NCBI GenBank assembly: GCA_038216655.1
Contig: JBBQPZ010000011.1
Span: 62,001 to 126,000, forward strand
Reading direction: 5' to 3'
DNA length: 64,000 nucleotides
DNA from: JAFDWR01 sp038216655
Lineage (GTDB): Bacteria; Armatimonadota; Fimbriimonadia; Fimbriimonadales; Fimbriimonadaceae
A program made the translations under genes and the position numbers. The first letter of the stretch is position 1. Each line of letters starts with the position of its first letter. The notes beneath the pieces are model-generated. The model was not told the origin of the DNA. It saw only the letters and a program-made list of their open reading frames with translations, and searched no databases. Shown piece after piece: positions 42,181 through 50,479 of the stretch.

Positions 42181-43736
42181 CAACTTGGCCTCATCGCGGG
42201 AGCACGTTGCTGCTCGATCGTATGCGCCCAGTAGGTGATGCCAAGTGCCGTTATGCCCATGAAAAGAGTCAACGCCAGCGTCCTCATCGGGTGGGTCGAC
42301 CACTGCCACACCGGAGAGAGCGGGTACGCGTCCCAAACCGTGGGTCCGGTGCCAAAGAACGCACCCGTCGCCGCGAGGAACGGAAGGGGCAGCAGCCACA
42401 TGATGACGAGTCCTCCGTAATGCAGCGTCCGCGCGGTGCGGAGGTTCTTACTGACGGCGGAGGTTAATCGGCCGATCGACCACGCCCCAAAGAGCAGCAC
42501 AAATCCCCAAAGCAGGATGATGAAGAATCGAACCGGAGGGAAGTCACCGGTCCCAAAGAGTGCACCAAGCATGGCGGCGAGCCCCGATACCGTGACCAAA
42601 GCGAACAGATAGGGCAGTCCGCCCGAAGGGGTCCCACGGAAGAGCCGCCGGAAGTTGAACGTGCCGTCGAGTTGGAACTTCGATTCAGCCGATCGGGAAT
42701 AGCAAGTGAGGAACGGGACGATCAAACCCACGAAGACAATCCACCCAGCGAAACTTGTGCCCAGGATCGGCCAAACCAGCGATGAGCGGCCCGAGCCGAA
42801 CGCACCGCGAACCGCGTTGAATGTGCCCACCGTCGCGCAGGCGAAGAGGAACGAGGCGAATCCGTAGCCAATGAGCCCCTGAATCCGCAAGGCCAGGGTC
42901 TCCCTCGACCCGGCGGGGCTCATGGACGAGGCGGCACCGAGGAGGACGAGCCGGCACAGAAACAGGGTGTAGAGGGCGACCAGAACGAGATTCGGGACGT
43001 GGTAGGTTCCGATCTCCATGTACGTACCCGCCGCGCGCGCGACCAGGAACGGGCTCAATCCAATCGAGAAGGGTGCCTCGGTGGTGCGGTGCAGATACAT
43101 CAAGCCCATCGAAGCGGACCCGAAGCCGCTCACGATGCCCAGGTAGATAAGGACGGTCAGATAGCTCCAGATGAAGGCCGAAACCACGCTCGCGCTAACG
43201 GTCGAGAACAGGAGCGCGATCGCGGTAAAGAGCAGGCCGTGAAGAGAGAGCAGAGCGTAAGCCTGAAGCACATCTGACCAGGTCGCACCGCCGAGAACTA
43301 CGCAGGAAGCGGTGACCGGCAGCGACAACACGAGGAGCATCCAAACGTAGCGGTAACTCGAGATCAGCTTGCCAACGAGGAGATATTTCGGCGAGACAGG
43401 GGCGGAGAAGATGAGGTCGAGCGAGTGTCTTTGTCGCTCCGAAACGATGGCCGACGCGGTGAGAGCGGGAGCGATCGTCGAGATGAGGAAGGCGAGCAGG
43501 TAAGTCGTGGATTGGTAATACAACTGCAGGCGGCGCTGGGCCTCTGAGATGGAGATACGCCCGGTCTCCACGTTCGACGAGTAAAACAGGAGCGCGAAGC
43601 CGATCAGGACGAGCAGGTACAGCGTCCAAATCCAGGCCGGTCGATTGCCTCTCAGTTGGGTGCGAAAGTCTCGCACCGCGGCCGCGTTCCCCACGTAAAC
43701 GCGAAGATTGTCGCGAATCCACGCGCCCGGTGCCAC
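42180..43736 (-). CDS. ABC transporter permease, 12-helix type
   Basis: 518 residues, about 12 predicted membrane helices. It opens MAPGAWIRDNLRVYVGNAAA, then VRDFRTQLRGNRPAWIWTLY. Further hallmarks of ABC-2 permeases that sit beside Gld-type ATPases are SAIVSERQRHSLDLIFSAPV, SPKYLLVGKLISSYRYVWML and a fused second half beginning near residue 260. Its start overlaps the ATPase stop by 1 base and its stop overlaps the coiled-coil start. Substrate unknown. Confidence 0.85.
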   Translation of the reverse strand: MAPGAWIRDNLRVYVGNAAAVRDFRTQLRGNRPAWIWTLYLLVLIGFALLFYSSNVETGRISISEAQRRLQLYYQSTTYLLAFLISTIAPALTASAIVSERQRHSLDLIFSAPVSPKYLLVGKLISSYRYVWMLLVLSLPVTASCVVLGGATWSDVLQAYALLSLHGLLFTAIALLFSTVSASVVSAFIWSYLTVLIYLGIVSGFGSASMGLMYLHRTTEAPFSIGLSPFLVARAAGTYMEIGTYHVPNLVLVALYTLFLCRLVLLGAASSMSPAGSRETLALRIQGLIGYGFASFLFACATVGTFNAVRGAFGSGRSSLVWPILGTSFAGWIVFVGLIVPFLTCYSRSAESKFQLDGTFNFRRLFRGTPSGGLPYLFALVTVSGLAAMLGALFGTGDFPPVRFFIILLWGFVLLFGAWSIGRLTSAVSKNLRTARTLHYGGLVIMWLLPLPFLAATGAFFGTGPTVWDAYPLSPVWQWSTHPMRTLALTLFMGITALGITYWAHTIEQQRAPAMRPS

Positions 43737-44665
43737 TATTGGACGGCTCCTGTAGTGAGCTTTAGGAACACGTCCTCAAGGTTGGCTTCTTCTTCTCGGA
43801 ACCCGATGACACGATGGCCCGCCATCACCAGGCTCGCCAAGAAGGCGGCCTGCGCTTCGTGGTCACCCTCGAATTCCAGGCGAATTGTGAAGTCCCCAAC
43901 CATCAGGGCGGCCTTTACGTGGGGTTGCTTTCCAACGAAGTCCAGCGCCGCGCCGATGCCATCGAGGAGGCGAATCTCGAGGGTGTGGGCGGCATGAATT
44001 CCGCGCACGACCTGGTCGACCGAGCCAAACGCAAGCAACTCACCCCGTTCGATAATGCCGACCGTGTTGCAGAAGTCGGCGAGTTCGGGGAGGATGTGCG
44101 ACGAAACGATCACGATCTTTCCCATTCGGCCCAACTCCGCGATCAGCTCTTTCAGTTCGGCGCGAGCGCGGGGGTCGAGACCGCTTGCGGGCTCGTCGAG
44201 AAGGAGGAGCAGCGGGTCGTGGACCAGACAGCGTGCCAGGCAAAGGCGCTGCTGCATGCCTCGGCTGAGCGACTGGACGAACGCATCCCGCTTGACCGTG
44301 AGGTCGGTCAGCGACAAAACGTTCGCGATCACGTTCTGCCGCTGGTCCTTCGGCACTTGGTAAATCGTCGCGAAGAAATCGAGATACTCCCAGACTTTGA
44401 CGTCGTCGTAAAGGCCGAAGAAATCCGGCATGTAGCCGATCATTCGTCGAATCGCCATGGGATTGGTCCGGATATCGACGCCATTCAGCGTCGCAGTGCC
44501 GGAGGTCGGTTCGAGAAGGGTAGCGAGCATCCGAATCGTCGTGGTCTTCCCGGCACCGTTCGAGCCGATGAAACCAAAGATGTCGCCAGGCATCAAGGTA
44601 AGCGACAATCCCTTCACGGCGGTTAACGGACCGTATTCCTTGCGGAGGTTCTGAATCTCAAGCAT
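43736..44665 (-). CDS. ABC transporter ATP-binding protein
   Basis: 309 residues. Walker A: FGFIGSNGAGKTTTIRML. Q-loop: IGYMPDFFGLYDDVKVWEYL. Signature: LSRGMQQRLCLARCL (LSRGM instead of LSGGQ). Walker B: LLLLDEPASGLDPRARAEL; switch: VIVSSHILPELADFCNTVG. The FxG-LYDDVKVWEYL pattern is typical of ABC-2 exporters related to GldA and CcmA-like ATPases. It is flanked by its two permease genes with overlaps of 1 and 8 bases. Confidence 0.95.
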   Translation of the reverse strand: MLEIQNLRKEYGPLTAVKGLSLTLMPGDIFGFIGSNGAGKTTTIRMLATLLEPTSGTATLNGVDIRTNPMAIRRMIGYMPDFFGLYDDVKVWEYLDFFATIYQVPKDQRQNVIANVLSLTDLTVKRDAFVQSLSRGMQQRLCLARCLVHDPLLLLLDEPASGLDPRARAELKELIAELGRMGKIVIVSSHILPELADFCNTVGIIERGELLAFGSVDQVVRGIHAAHTLEIRLLDGIGAALDFVGKQPHVKAALMVGDFTIRLEFEGDHEAQAAFLASLVMAGHRVIGFREEEANLEDVFLKLTTGAVQ

Positions 44666-45482
44666 GCTTTCTCCTCAAACGAAACGCTCCGTCGCCGTCT
44701 TCGGACTCAAGGGTCCGCACCGTGTAAAGAAACAAGAGGAACGCGCCCAGCAGATACGCCAGCGAGACGAGTATGGCGGGGCCCGCGGCCCCAGCAGAAC
44801 TTGTGGCCTCACCGGCCTCGTACAGCTTCCAAAGCGCGTAGAAAGGATGAGCAGCCATCATGGTGTCGAAGGTAGTTCGCTCGCCGCCAAGTCCCAATCC
44901 GATCAGGTAGGGCAACACAACCAGGAGCATGGCGATCAACGCGATCGTGCCGCCAAGGGCAGAAAAAGCTCGCTTGGCCCGAGCCGAGACCGCGAACCCG
45001 AGGGCGATGAGCAACAGGCCGAAGCTCAGAGATAGCAACTCCGCGAGGAAGGTGAGCAGGAACGACGTGCGTTGATAGCCGACGACGGTGATCAGCACCG
45101 GCAGGAAGAAGAAGGCGGTCGTCGCCAGGACCCCCGCGATGCAGCCGAGGAGCTTCCCGATGACGATCTGGGACTTCCGGATCGGGGCGACGAGAAGCAG
45201 GTCCCAACTGCGCCGCTCCCGTTCTCCCGCGAACACGCCATGGGAGATCGACGGGACGACCAAGACGTACAACCCTGTCTGCGCAATGATCACCGAAATC
45301 GGGGGGATCGAACTCGCGGCATTCCAGATCGACCCGGTTAAGATGAGCAGGGCAAGCCCGGCGAGAATCATGACCGCCATATTGAGGGACTCGTTCCCGG
45401 AGGGTCGGAGAAAGCGCCTCATGAGCCGCCGGGACTCGATCAGCATCGGGTTCTCGGTCACCATCGACTTCCACCAACTCAC
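44658..45482 (-). CDS. ABC-2 type permease
   Basis: 274 residues, six predicted helices. Start region MSWWKSMVTENPMLIESRRL, then MAVMILAGLALLILTGSIW, VFAGERERRSWDLLLVAPIR (the conserved ER-R-WDLLL loop of ABC-2 permeases), QIVIGKLLGCIAGVLATTAF and further helices to residue 260. It overlaps the upstream gene by 4 bases and the ATPase gene by 8 bases, so all are co-translated. With the 518-residue permease it would make a heteromeric channel. Confidence 0.9.
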   Translation of the reverse strand: MSWWKSMVTENPMLIESRRLMRRFLRPSGNESLNMAVMILAGLALLILTGSIWNAASSIPPISVIIAQTGLYVLVVPSISHGVFAGERERRSWDLLLVAPIRKSQIVIGKLLGCIAGVLATTAFFFLPVLITVVGYQRTSFLLTFLAELLSLSFGLLLIALGFAVSARAKRAFSALGGTIALIAMLLVVLPYLIGLGLGGERTTFDTMMAAHPFYALWKLYEAGEATSSAGAAGPAILVSLAYLLGAFLLFLYTVRTLESEDGDGAFRLRRKHA

Positions 45483-47395
45483 TTCATCACCTCATTCGGC
45501 ACGTCAAGACCGACGACCATCTGGATTCCGTGGGTCTGCTCATCGCCAATGTTTGGCCCGGGTCGGAAGCCGATCAACAGTCCTCCGAGCATCCCGGTGT
45601 GGTTGTCCCCGCTCAGGGCCAGAAAGAAGCTGGACATCTCCCCTGGGTAGTCACCCTGGGGGTTCCCATCGGATGCCTTTGCCGAGCCAAGGTCGATCGT
45701 GTAGGTCCCGGACTGACCAGGAGCGAGTTCCCCGACCTGGACAACGTGCCCTCGCAGTCCGAGTTGAAGGCCCTCCATTCGGTAGGTGCTCACGTTACGG
45801 ATCGTGCACTGAACCTTGTCTCCCGCCCGAGTGAACTTGACGTCGACGAGTCGCGGCAAGGGGAGGTGCTGCCGGTACGACATCTGCTTGAAGCTGAGGT
45901 TCGTGTTGCGGAGTGAAGGCATCTTCACTTCTCCGACATCAACCGCTTCCATGGCCTCCGAAGGAGTACCGAATCGATCCATCGCGGAATAGCCGACGTT
46001 GATGGACTCGACTCCCTGCAGCCCTAGATCGACCGAGCCTCCCGACGGGAAGAACATCTGGCTCGATCCGACGAAATACCCTTCGTCCGCACCCTGCTGA
46101 GCCACCAAAATGCCTTGGGTGGAAGTGGCCGTCTTCGCTGAATAAAGCTTGCTGGCACTCGAAAACAGGACGCCTGCGGCGGCAACGCTGATGATCGGAG
46201 CGGTGAGCCAGGCCCACTCGCCCTTCTTCATCCGTGCGAGGATGAAGAAATTGAGCGGGCCAACGACAACGAGGTAAACGAGGAGGACCCCGGCGATGCT
46301 GGACTTCTCCGGCAGCGTTGTTTGGAATGGGTTTCGATCCACATCCCCGCTCATTCCGCTTGGCGAGTAGATGGTGGACGACATGCCCGGACTACTTGAA
46401 TAACTCGAGTAGCTCGAGTAGTCCTCATAGTCCTGATAGTCCAGCGTTTGGAGGAGTGATTGCGCCCGGTTTCGGCCCGAAGCGACGATTCCGTCCATCA
46501 GTTCGGTTCGTCCGTCCCAAAGCGCCATCGGCCCCTCGAACGGATTGAACGCCAAGTAGAGTGCCCGCCCAATCCCGTAGCTGCGCTGGTAGACCCACTT
46601 GTGATCGGTGTCAGGAAGCGCGGAGGCGTCGGGTACGAGCAGAGTGATTGGTTTGGTTAGCGGAGCGGTCCCCGCACCGAACAGAAAACGATCGCTCGTC
46701 GTCTTCAGCCGATAGCTTTGCCCCGGTCGTAGGCCATTCCAACGCGGGTCGGAGAGGATCGGGCTCGAGGCGCCGCCGACGAAGACGAGCGTTCCGCCCG
46801 CCATCGTCCACCGCCTGAGCGCTGCGACCTGAGCATCCGGTAGCCGTTCCGAACCAGTCCCCAGAACGATCACCGCAAATCCGCGGAAGCCGGTAGCGCG
46901 ATCCGGGCCGCCGTCCGGCTTCATGTATTCGTCCTGGATGCCGAGGACGTTGCCAGAATTGGACTCCTTCGAATCCCGTCGGAGAAAGCTCATCTCCCCT
47001 GGCGTATCCGTGACGAGCAACACGTTTCGGCTCCGGGCCACCGAGTAATTCCCCTCGGGGATCCTCATCTCGATGTGACACTGCGTGGTGTTCAGGACCG
47101 CCGAGCTATCGCCGTATCCGTTGTACGCATTCGCATAGATAATCAGTTGCTTCTTGGATCCACGGGGCAGGTCAACGGGGTAAGTCGTATGGATCGATCC
47201 GTTGATCTCGATCGCGCCGCGGGCATCGGGTCCCTTGTTCTCGATCGTCACCCGAACGGGCGTCTCGTGGCCCGCCTCCGGAAGGCGAGGGAAAAGCGGC
47301 TGCAGGTCAACGCTGAAGTCCTCGTTTCGCGCCTGAACCATGCTCGCAATCGCGAGCAAGGCAAGCGCCACCAAAATGCGGGGGATGCGGAGCAT
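45479..47395 (-). CDS. Exported membrane protein, first gene of the nine-gene operon
   Basis: About 638 residues from ATG 47395 (MLRIPRILVALALLAIASMV, signal peptide; AGGA upstream). The external N-terminal half has an immunoglobulin-like part (HETPVRVTIENKGPDARGAI) and a GATase-like Rossmann part (FAVIVLGTGSERLPDAQVAA, LRRWTMAGGTLVFVGGA). A Tyr/Ser/Asp-rich stretch (DYQDYEDYSSYSSYSS, near residue 320) leads to membrane segments IAGVLLVYLVVVGPLNFFIL and WLTAPIISVAAAGVLF, then a last beta domain. Proteins of this layout lie beside ABC-2 exporters in several phyla. Function unknown. The frame is open to a TTG at 47437, which lacks an RBS. Confidence 0.8.
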   Translation of the reverse strand: MLRIPRILVALALLAIASMVQARNEDFSVDLQPLFPRLPEAGHETPVRVTIENKGPDARGAIEINGSIHTTYPVDLPRGSKKQLIIYANAYNGYGDSSAVLNTTQCHIEMRIPEGNYSVARSRNVLLVTDTPGEMSFLRRDSKESNSGNVLGIQDEYMKPDGGPDRATGFRGFAVIVLGTGSERLPDAQVAALRRWTMAGGTLVFVGGASSPILSDPRWNGLRPGQSYRLKTTSDRFLFGAGTAPLTKPITLLVPDASALPDTDHKWVYQRSYGIGRALYLAFNPFEGPMALWDGRTELMDGIVASGRNRAQSLLQTLDYQDYEDYSSYSSYSSSPGMSSTIYSPSGMSGDVDRNPFQTTLPEKSSIAGVLLVYLVVVGPLNFFILARMKKGEWAWLTAPIISVAAAGVLFSSASKLYSAKTATSTQGILVAQQGADEGYFVGSSQMFFPSGGSVDLGLQGVESINVGYSAMDRFGTPSEAMEAVDVGEVKMPSLRNTNLSFKQMSYRQHLPLPRLVDVKFTRAGDKVQCTIRNVSTYRMEGLQLGLRGHVVQVGELAPGQSGTYTIDLGSAKASDGNPQGDYPGEMSSFFLALSGDNHTGMLGGLLIGFRPGPNIGDEQTHGIQMVVGLDVPNEVMK

Positions 47396-47567
47396 GTTCC
47401 TGGTACGGGAGACGGCGAATCCTGGCAGAAAATTCAACGGAGACCAACGTACGCCCGTTCCCCAACATTGTAAGTGAATTCAAGTTAACTGTGGCATTTG
47501 TGGCCCATTTTGGCTTCGGCAATCAATCTGGCATGGGGTCAAGTCTGAATCCTGATGCGCGCCAAGC

Positions 47568-47607
47568 GATAGATAGGAGGTCTCGGATTGGAGACCTCCT
47601 ATCTATC
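47568..47607 (-). terminator. Perfect 17-bp hairpin after the di-haem peroxidase gene
   Basis: GATAGATAGGAGGTCTC (47568-47584) pairs without mismatch with GAGACCTCCTATCTATC (47591-47607) over a six-base loop. It lies 25 bases after the peroxidase stop and about 170 bases upstream of the nine-gene operon start. There is no T-run. The stem contains AGGAGG on the plus strand. It may be a terminator, a processing site or an mRNA stabiliser. The rest of 47396-47632 holds no gene; it should contain the operon promoter. Confidence 0.6.
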
Positions 47608-47632
47608 GACGGCTTCGAAACCGCACCCCAGA

Positions 47633-49033
47633 CTAGAGCGAGCGCAGGAACGCGATCAAGTCGCGTCGCTCGCGGGGGGTGAAGGTGACGGCGAATCGCT
47701 CCTGATAGAAGTCGAGCACGGCGTTCAAATCCTTGGCGAACCCATTGTGGAAGTAGGGCGCACGCGTCGCGAGACCTCGAAGGATCGGTCCCTTGAACCG
47801 CCCGACGTCGTTCCGCTTGCCGGTGCTCAGCGCGAGTCCGGGGTCGGTGGTGGTCTGAAGGTCGCCGGTCACCTTGTTTCGCAAGGTGTAAAGGGGCATG
47901 TCCGCCGTTCGCCGGCTCCCGTCGGTCAGGCCGATATTGAGCGCGACGGCGAGCGAGTGATTGCCCATGTTCGGGCTGTTGTGGCAAGTCGTGCAGCTTC
48001 CCGTAAAGCTGGCCGGACTCCCGAAATAGGGATTGTCGTTGAGACCCCTTACGCCCGAGATCACGATCGGCTTATTGTTGAAAAGGGCCTGGCCACGGGC
48101 GATGGACTTCCGCACTTCGTCGTGAGAACCCGACCACACATCGTACAGCGCCATCGCCGAAGGATTGAACGGCCCGTGGGGATCGGCGACGTTGTCGTTG
48201 ATGCCGATATAGAACGGAAATCCGAGGATATTCTCCGGTCCACCCATGGCGTTTTGTGATGTCAATGAGCCTGCCTCGTCGTCGCGAATCTGCGCGGTGG
48301 CGAGTCCAAGTTCGAAGTCGACGATGTCCTGCTGCTGAGCGGGCGTAAGCCCAGAGGCACCCTGGGCATGCCCGTTCGTGGCATCCACGGATTGGTGGGC
48401 AAGGCTCGCGAGCAGGATGGCCCGGTTGGTGGCCAGGCTGTTCGCGATCTTCATCGGGGTCGCCGGATCAACCTCGCGCCCGTCCCACATGACGGCACTG
48501 ATGAAGCCTAAGTTGGTGGTCGGCAACGGACGTCGGAAGAGCGAAAGGCCGGCAGCGCTTGCGTAGTGGTACGGATCGTCTACCCCGACAAGCTCGAACT
48601 CCGCGGTCGGCGGCACAGCACGTTCGACGCGGATCAGTCCCTTGGACAGGAGCATGCTGTAGGCTCGACGGCGCTTGGCCACCGTGCTGACGTCGGCGGT
48701 AGGAGAGTTCGATCCATCGACAAGCCGGAAAATCGGATCGCGCCCGTCCGTGTCGTCAAATCGATCCTTAACCCCTTGGGCCGAGATCGCCCAACCTTCG
48801 CCAGGCTGGTGACAAGTAACGCATCGGCGGCCGTTCGTGCCAAGGTCCTGAAAGAACGCACCGGATTCGTTGATGAAGCCTGCGCTCGACACCGTTCGCG
48901 CGACTCCCGAGCCGTTGCGTGAGTTGATACCGCCGTCGCCTCCTGACGGTGCCGCGGAAGTGCCCGACGGGGCCAAGATCGCGAGGGAAAATGCGGCAGA
49001 GCCGACAACGAAACAGAAATTGATTACCTTCAT
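47633..49033 (-). CDS. Di-haem cytochrome c peroxidase-like protein
   Basis: 466 residues, exported (signal peptide from MKVINFCFVVGSAAFSLAIL; the ATG at 49033 has AAGGAG six bases upstream). Two haem c sites: CVTCH (about residue 72) and CTTCH (about 348), in the family contexts DLGTNGRRCVTCHQPGEGW and FTGSCTTCHNSPNMGNHS. RFKGPILRGLATRAPYFHNG, AVLDFYQERF and FTPRERRDLIAFLRSL complete the CcpA/MauG-type C-terminal domain. It probably reduces hydrogen peroxide or oxidises a substrate in the periplasm. The long linker between haems is larger than in classical enzymes. Confidence 0.9.
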   Translation of the reverse strand: MKVINFCFVVGSAAFSLAILAPSGTSAAPSGGDGGINSRNGSGVARTVSSAGFINESGAFFQDLGTNGRRCVTCHQPGEGWAISAQGVKDRFDDTDGRDPIFRLVDGSNSPTADVSTVAKRRRAYSMLLSKGLIRVERAVPPTAEFELVGVDDPYHYASAAGLSLFRRPLPTTNLGFISAVMWDGREVDPATPMKIANSLATNRAILLASLAHQSVDATNGHAQGASGLTPAQQQDIVDFELGLATAQIRDDEAGSLTSQNAMGGPENILGFPFYIGINDNVADPHGPFNPSAMALYDVWSGSHDEVRKSIARGQALFNNKPIVISGVRGLNDNPYFGSPASFTGSCTTCHNSPNMGNHSLAVALNIGLTDGSRRTADMPLYTLRNKVTGDLQTTTDPGLALSTGKRNDVGRFKGPILRGLATRAPYFHNGFAKDLNAVLDFYQERFAVTFTPRERRDLIAFLRSL

Positions 49034-49233
49034 TCGGAACTCCTTTGAACCCAGGTGATCTGAAACTGTATCACTTTTCGCGTACAACTTCCACACATTC
49101 TTCGATACTCCGGTCTGTATCGCGCGACATTTCGCTCGAATCGGACGCCGAAAGTCAAGAAGAATGGGATGGGTCGGGATTGTGCATTGGCCCCTGGTCC
49201 TCCTAGGTAAAGTCGCAACCAGGTTCAACGAAT

Positions 49234-50472
49234 ATGAGTTGTCTCACCCTCGCGCTCACCTTTACCCTCGCACTCTCATCAGGGGGCGACAACCCTCGGC
49301 TTGCTGCCAACGAAGTCTGGCCAAACGAACAGAGTCGGGCCAACTCGGACGAGTGGCTCGCCATACACCACGACGAGATTCGACTGATGCGGCCTCGCCT
49401 CCTGGTGTTGAATTTTGCCAACCGACTCACGCAGAGTTCGGCCGAAACCAAAGCCAAGGCTCTGACCGCGATCATCGCCGAGGCGTCCCGATACCATGGT
49501 TACGCCGACCAGGACGCCCCCGCATTTCTGAAATACGACATTGTCAAAGTGGTCGACTTGACCGACCACGGGACCCCATCGTCGAGCACGGATGGAAACA
49601 GTTCGCTCTACCCGCGACGCGCCAACACCGGGATCAACTTCCGTTACGCGGATCTGTTCTCGCAGAAATTCGCGGACCTGTACGCGATTGCGGATCCAGG
49701 TGGCTCGGGACGGAACCTGACACTCAAGGAACTTGTGGCGCGTGGCCTCGTTCACGAAGTCTGGTTCTTTGCCGAGCAGGGGAATCAGGGCGCGCCTTTC
49801 GAATCCGTCGAAGTCAAGCAGGCCTATGACGCGAAGTTCAAGAAGATCTCCGGGAAGTACATCCAGGCCGGAAATGGGGGAGCCGACGACCAGCCCTGGA
49901 TCGGGCGAAGCCTCCGGATCGCCTTCATTAACGCGAGTCGCGGCCCGGGCTGCGAGATGGAGAGCCTGAGCCACTCGATCGAAGGAACGTCGAATTCAGG
50001 GGCAATTCCCTATTTCACGAAGTACTTCATCGAGTTCGCCGGGTTCAATTTGAAGGATCGCTACGGGCTTCCGTTCGATTCCTTCTACGATCATAAGTAT
50101 GAGGGGAAGCTGAATTTCCCCACCCCGACCACCTTGGAGTATGTGCTCGCCGGTCAAAAGCACCAGATCGACTACGTCGCGACGGGCACGAGCGTCCACT
50201 TTCCTCCGAACGCGAGGACCGACTACGACCTAGACAATCCCCAGACCGTCATGAGCACGATCGAGCACTTTCGGATGCACGACGGTCCCAGCGGCAAAGA
50301 CCGAGCCGAGCCTTGGACGATCGCAAAGTTTGCCAAATATCTGAAATTCGCCCCCGACTGCATGGGGCCGTGGCTCGTCTACTGGCGTCAGAACTTCCCC
50401 GGTCTGAACAACAAATCCAAGGACGATACGGGCAGGCCCATGAAGAACTGGTGGCCGTTCCTGTTCTATTGA
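49234..50472 (+). CDS. Secreted protein of unknown function, 412 residues
   Basis: It begins MSCLTLALTFTLALSSGGDN, a signal peptide, and is divergent from the peroxidase gene with a 200-base gap. Recognisable only as a compact, Trp/Tyr-rich extracellular protein. RLLVLNFANRL, ALTAIIAEASRYHGYAD, ARGLVHEVWFFAEQG, ASRGPGCEMESLSHSIEGTS and PYFTKYFIEFAGFNLKDRYG look like parts of an enzyme with a conserved Glu/His set (HEVW, CEMESLSHSIE). It ends PGLNNKSKDDTGRPMKNWWP and FLFY. I cannot name a family. It is convergent with the sugar dehydrogenase gene, 7 bases away. Confidence 0.75.
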   Translation: MSCLTLALTFTLALSSGGDNPRLAANEVWPNEQSRANSDEWLAIHHDEIRLMRPRLLVLNFANRLTQSSAETKAKALTAIIAEASRYHGYADQDAPAFLKYDIVKVVDLTDHGTPSSSTDGNSSLYPRRANTGINFRYADLFSQKFADLYAIADPGGSGRNLTLKELVARGLVHEVWFFAEQGNQGAPFESVEVKQAYDAKFKKISGKYIQAGNGGADDQPWIGRSLRIAFINASRGPGCEMESLSHSIEGTSNSGAIPYFTKYFIEFAGFNLKDRYGLPFDSFYDHKYEGKLNFPTPTTLEYVLAGQKHQIDYVATGTSVHFPPNARTDYDLDNPQTVMSTIEHFRMHDGPSGKDRAEPWTIAKFAKYLKFAPDCMGPWLVYWRQNFPGLNNKSKDDTGRPMKNWWPFLFY

Positions 50473-50479
50473 GCCGAAG

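Noticed and set aside
41137..42234. Long plus-strand open frame (365 codons) opposite the coiled-coil gene
   Set aside because: It is the Leu/His-rich antisense shadow of a Lys/Glu/Gln-rich coiled coil.
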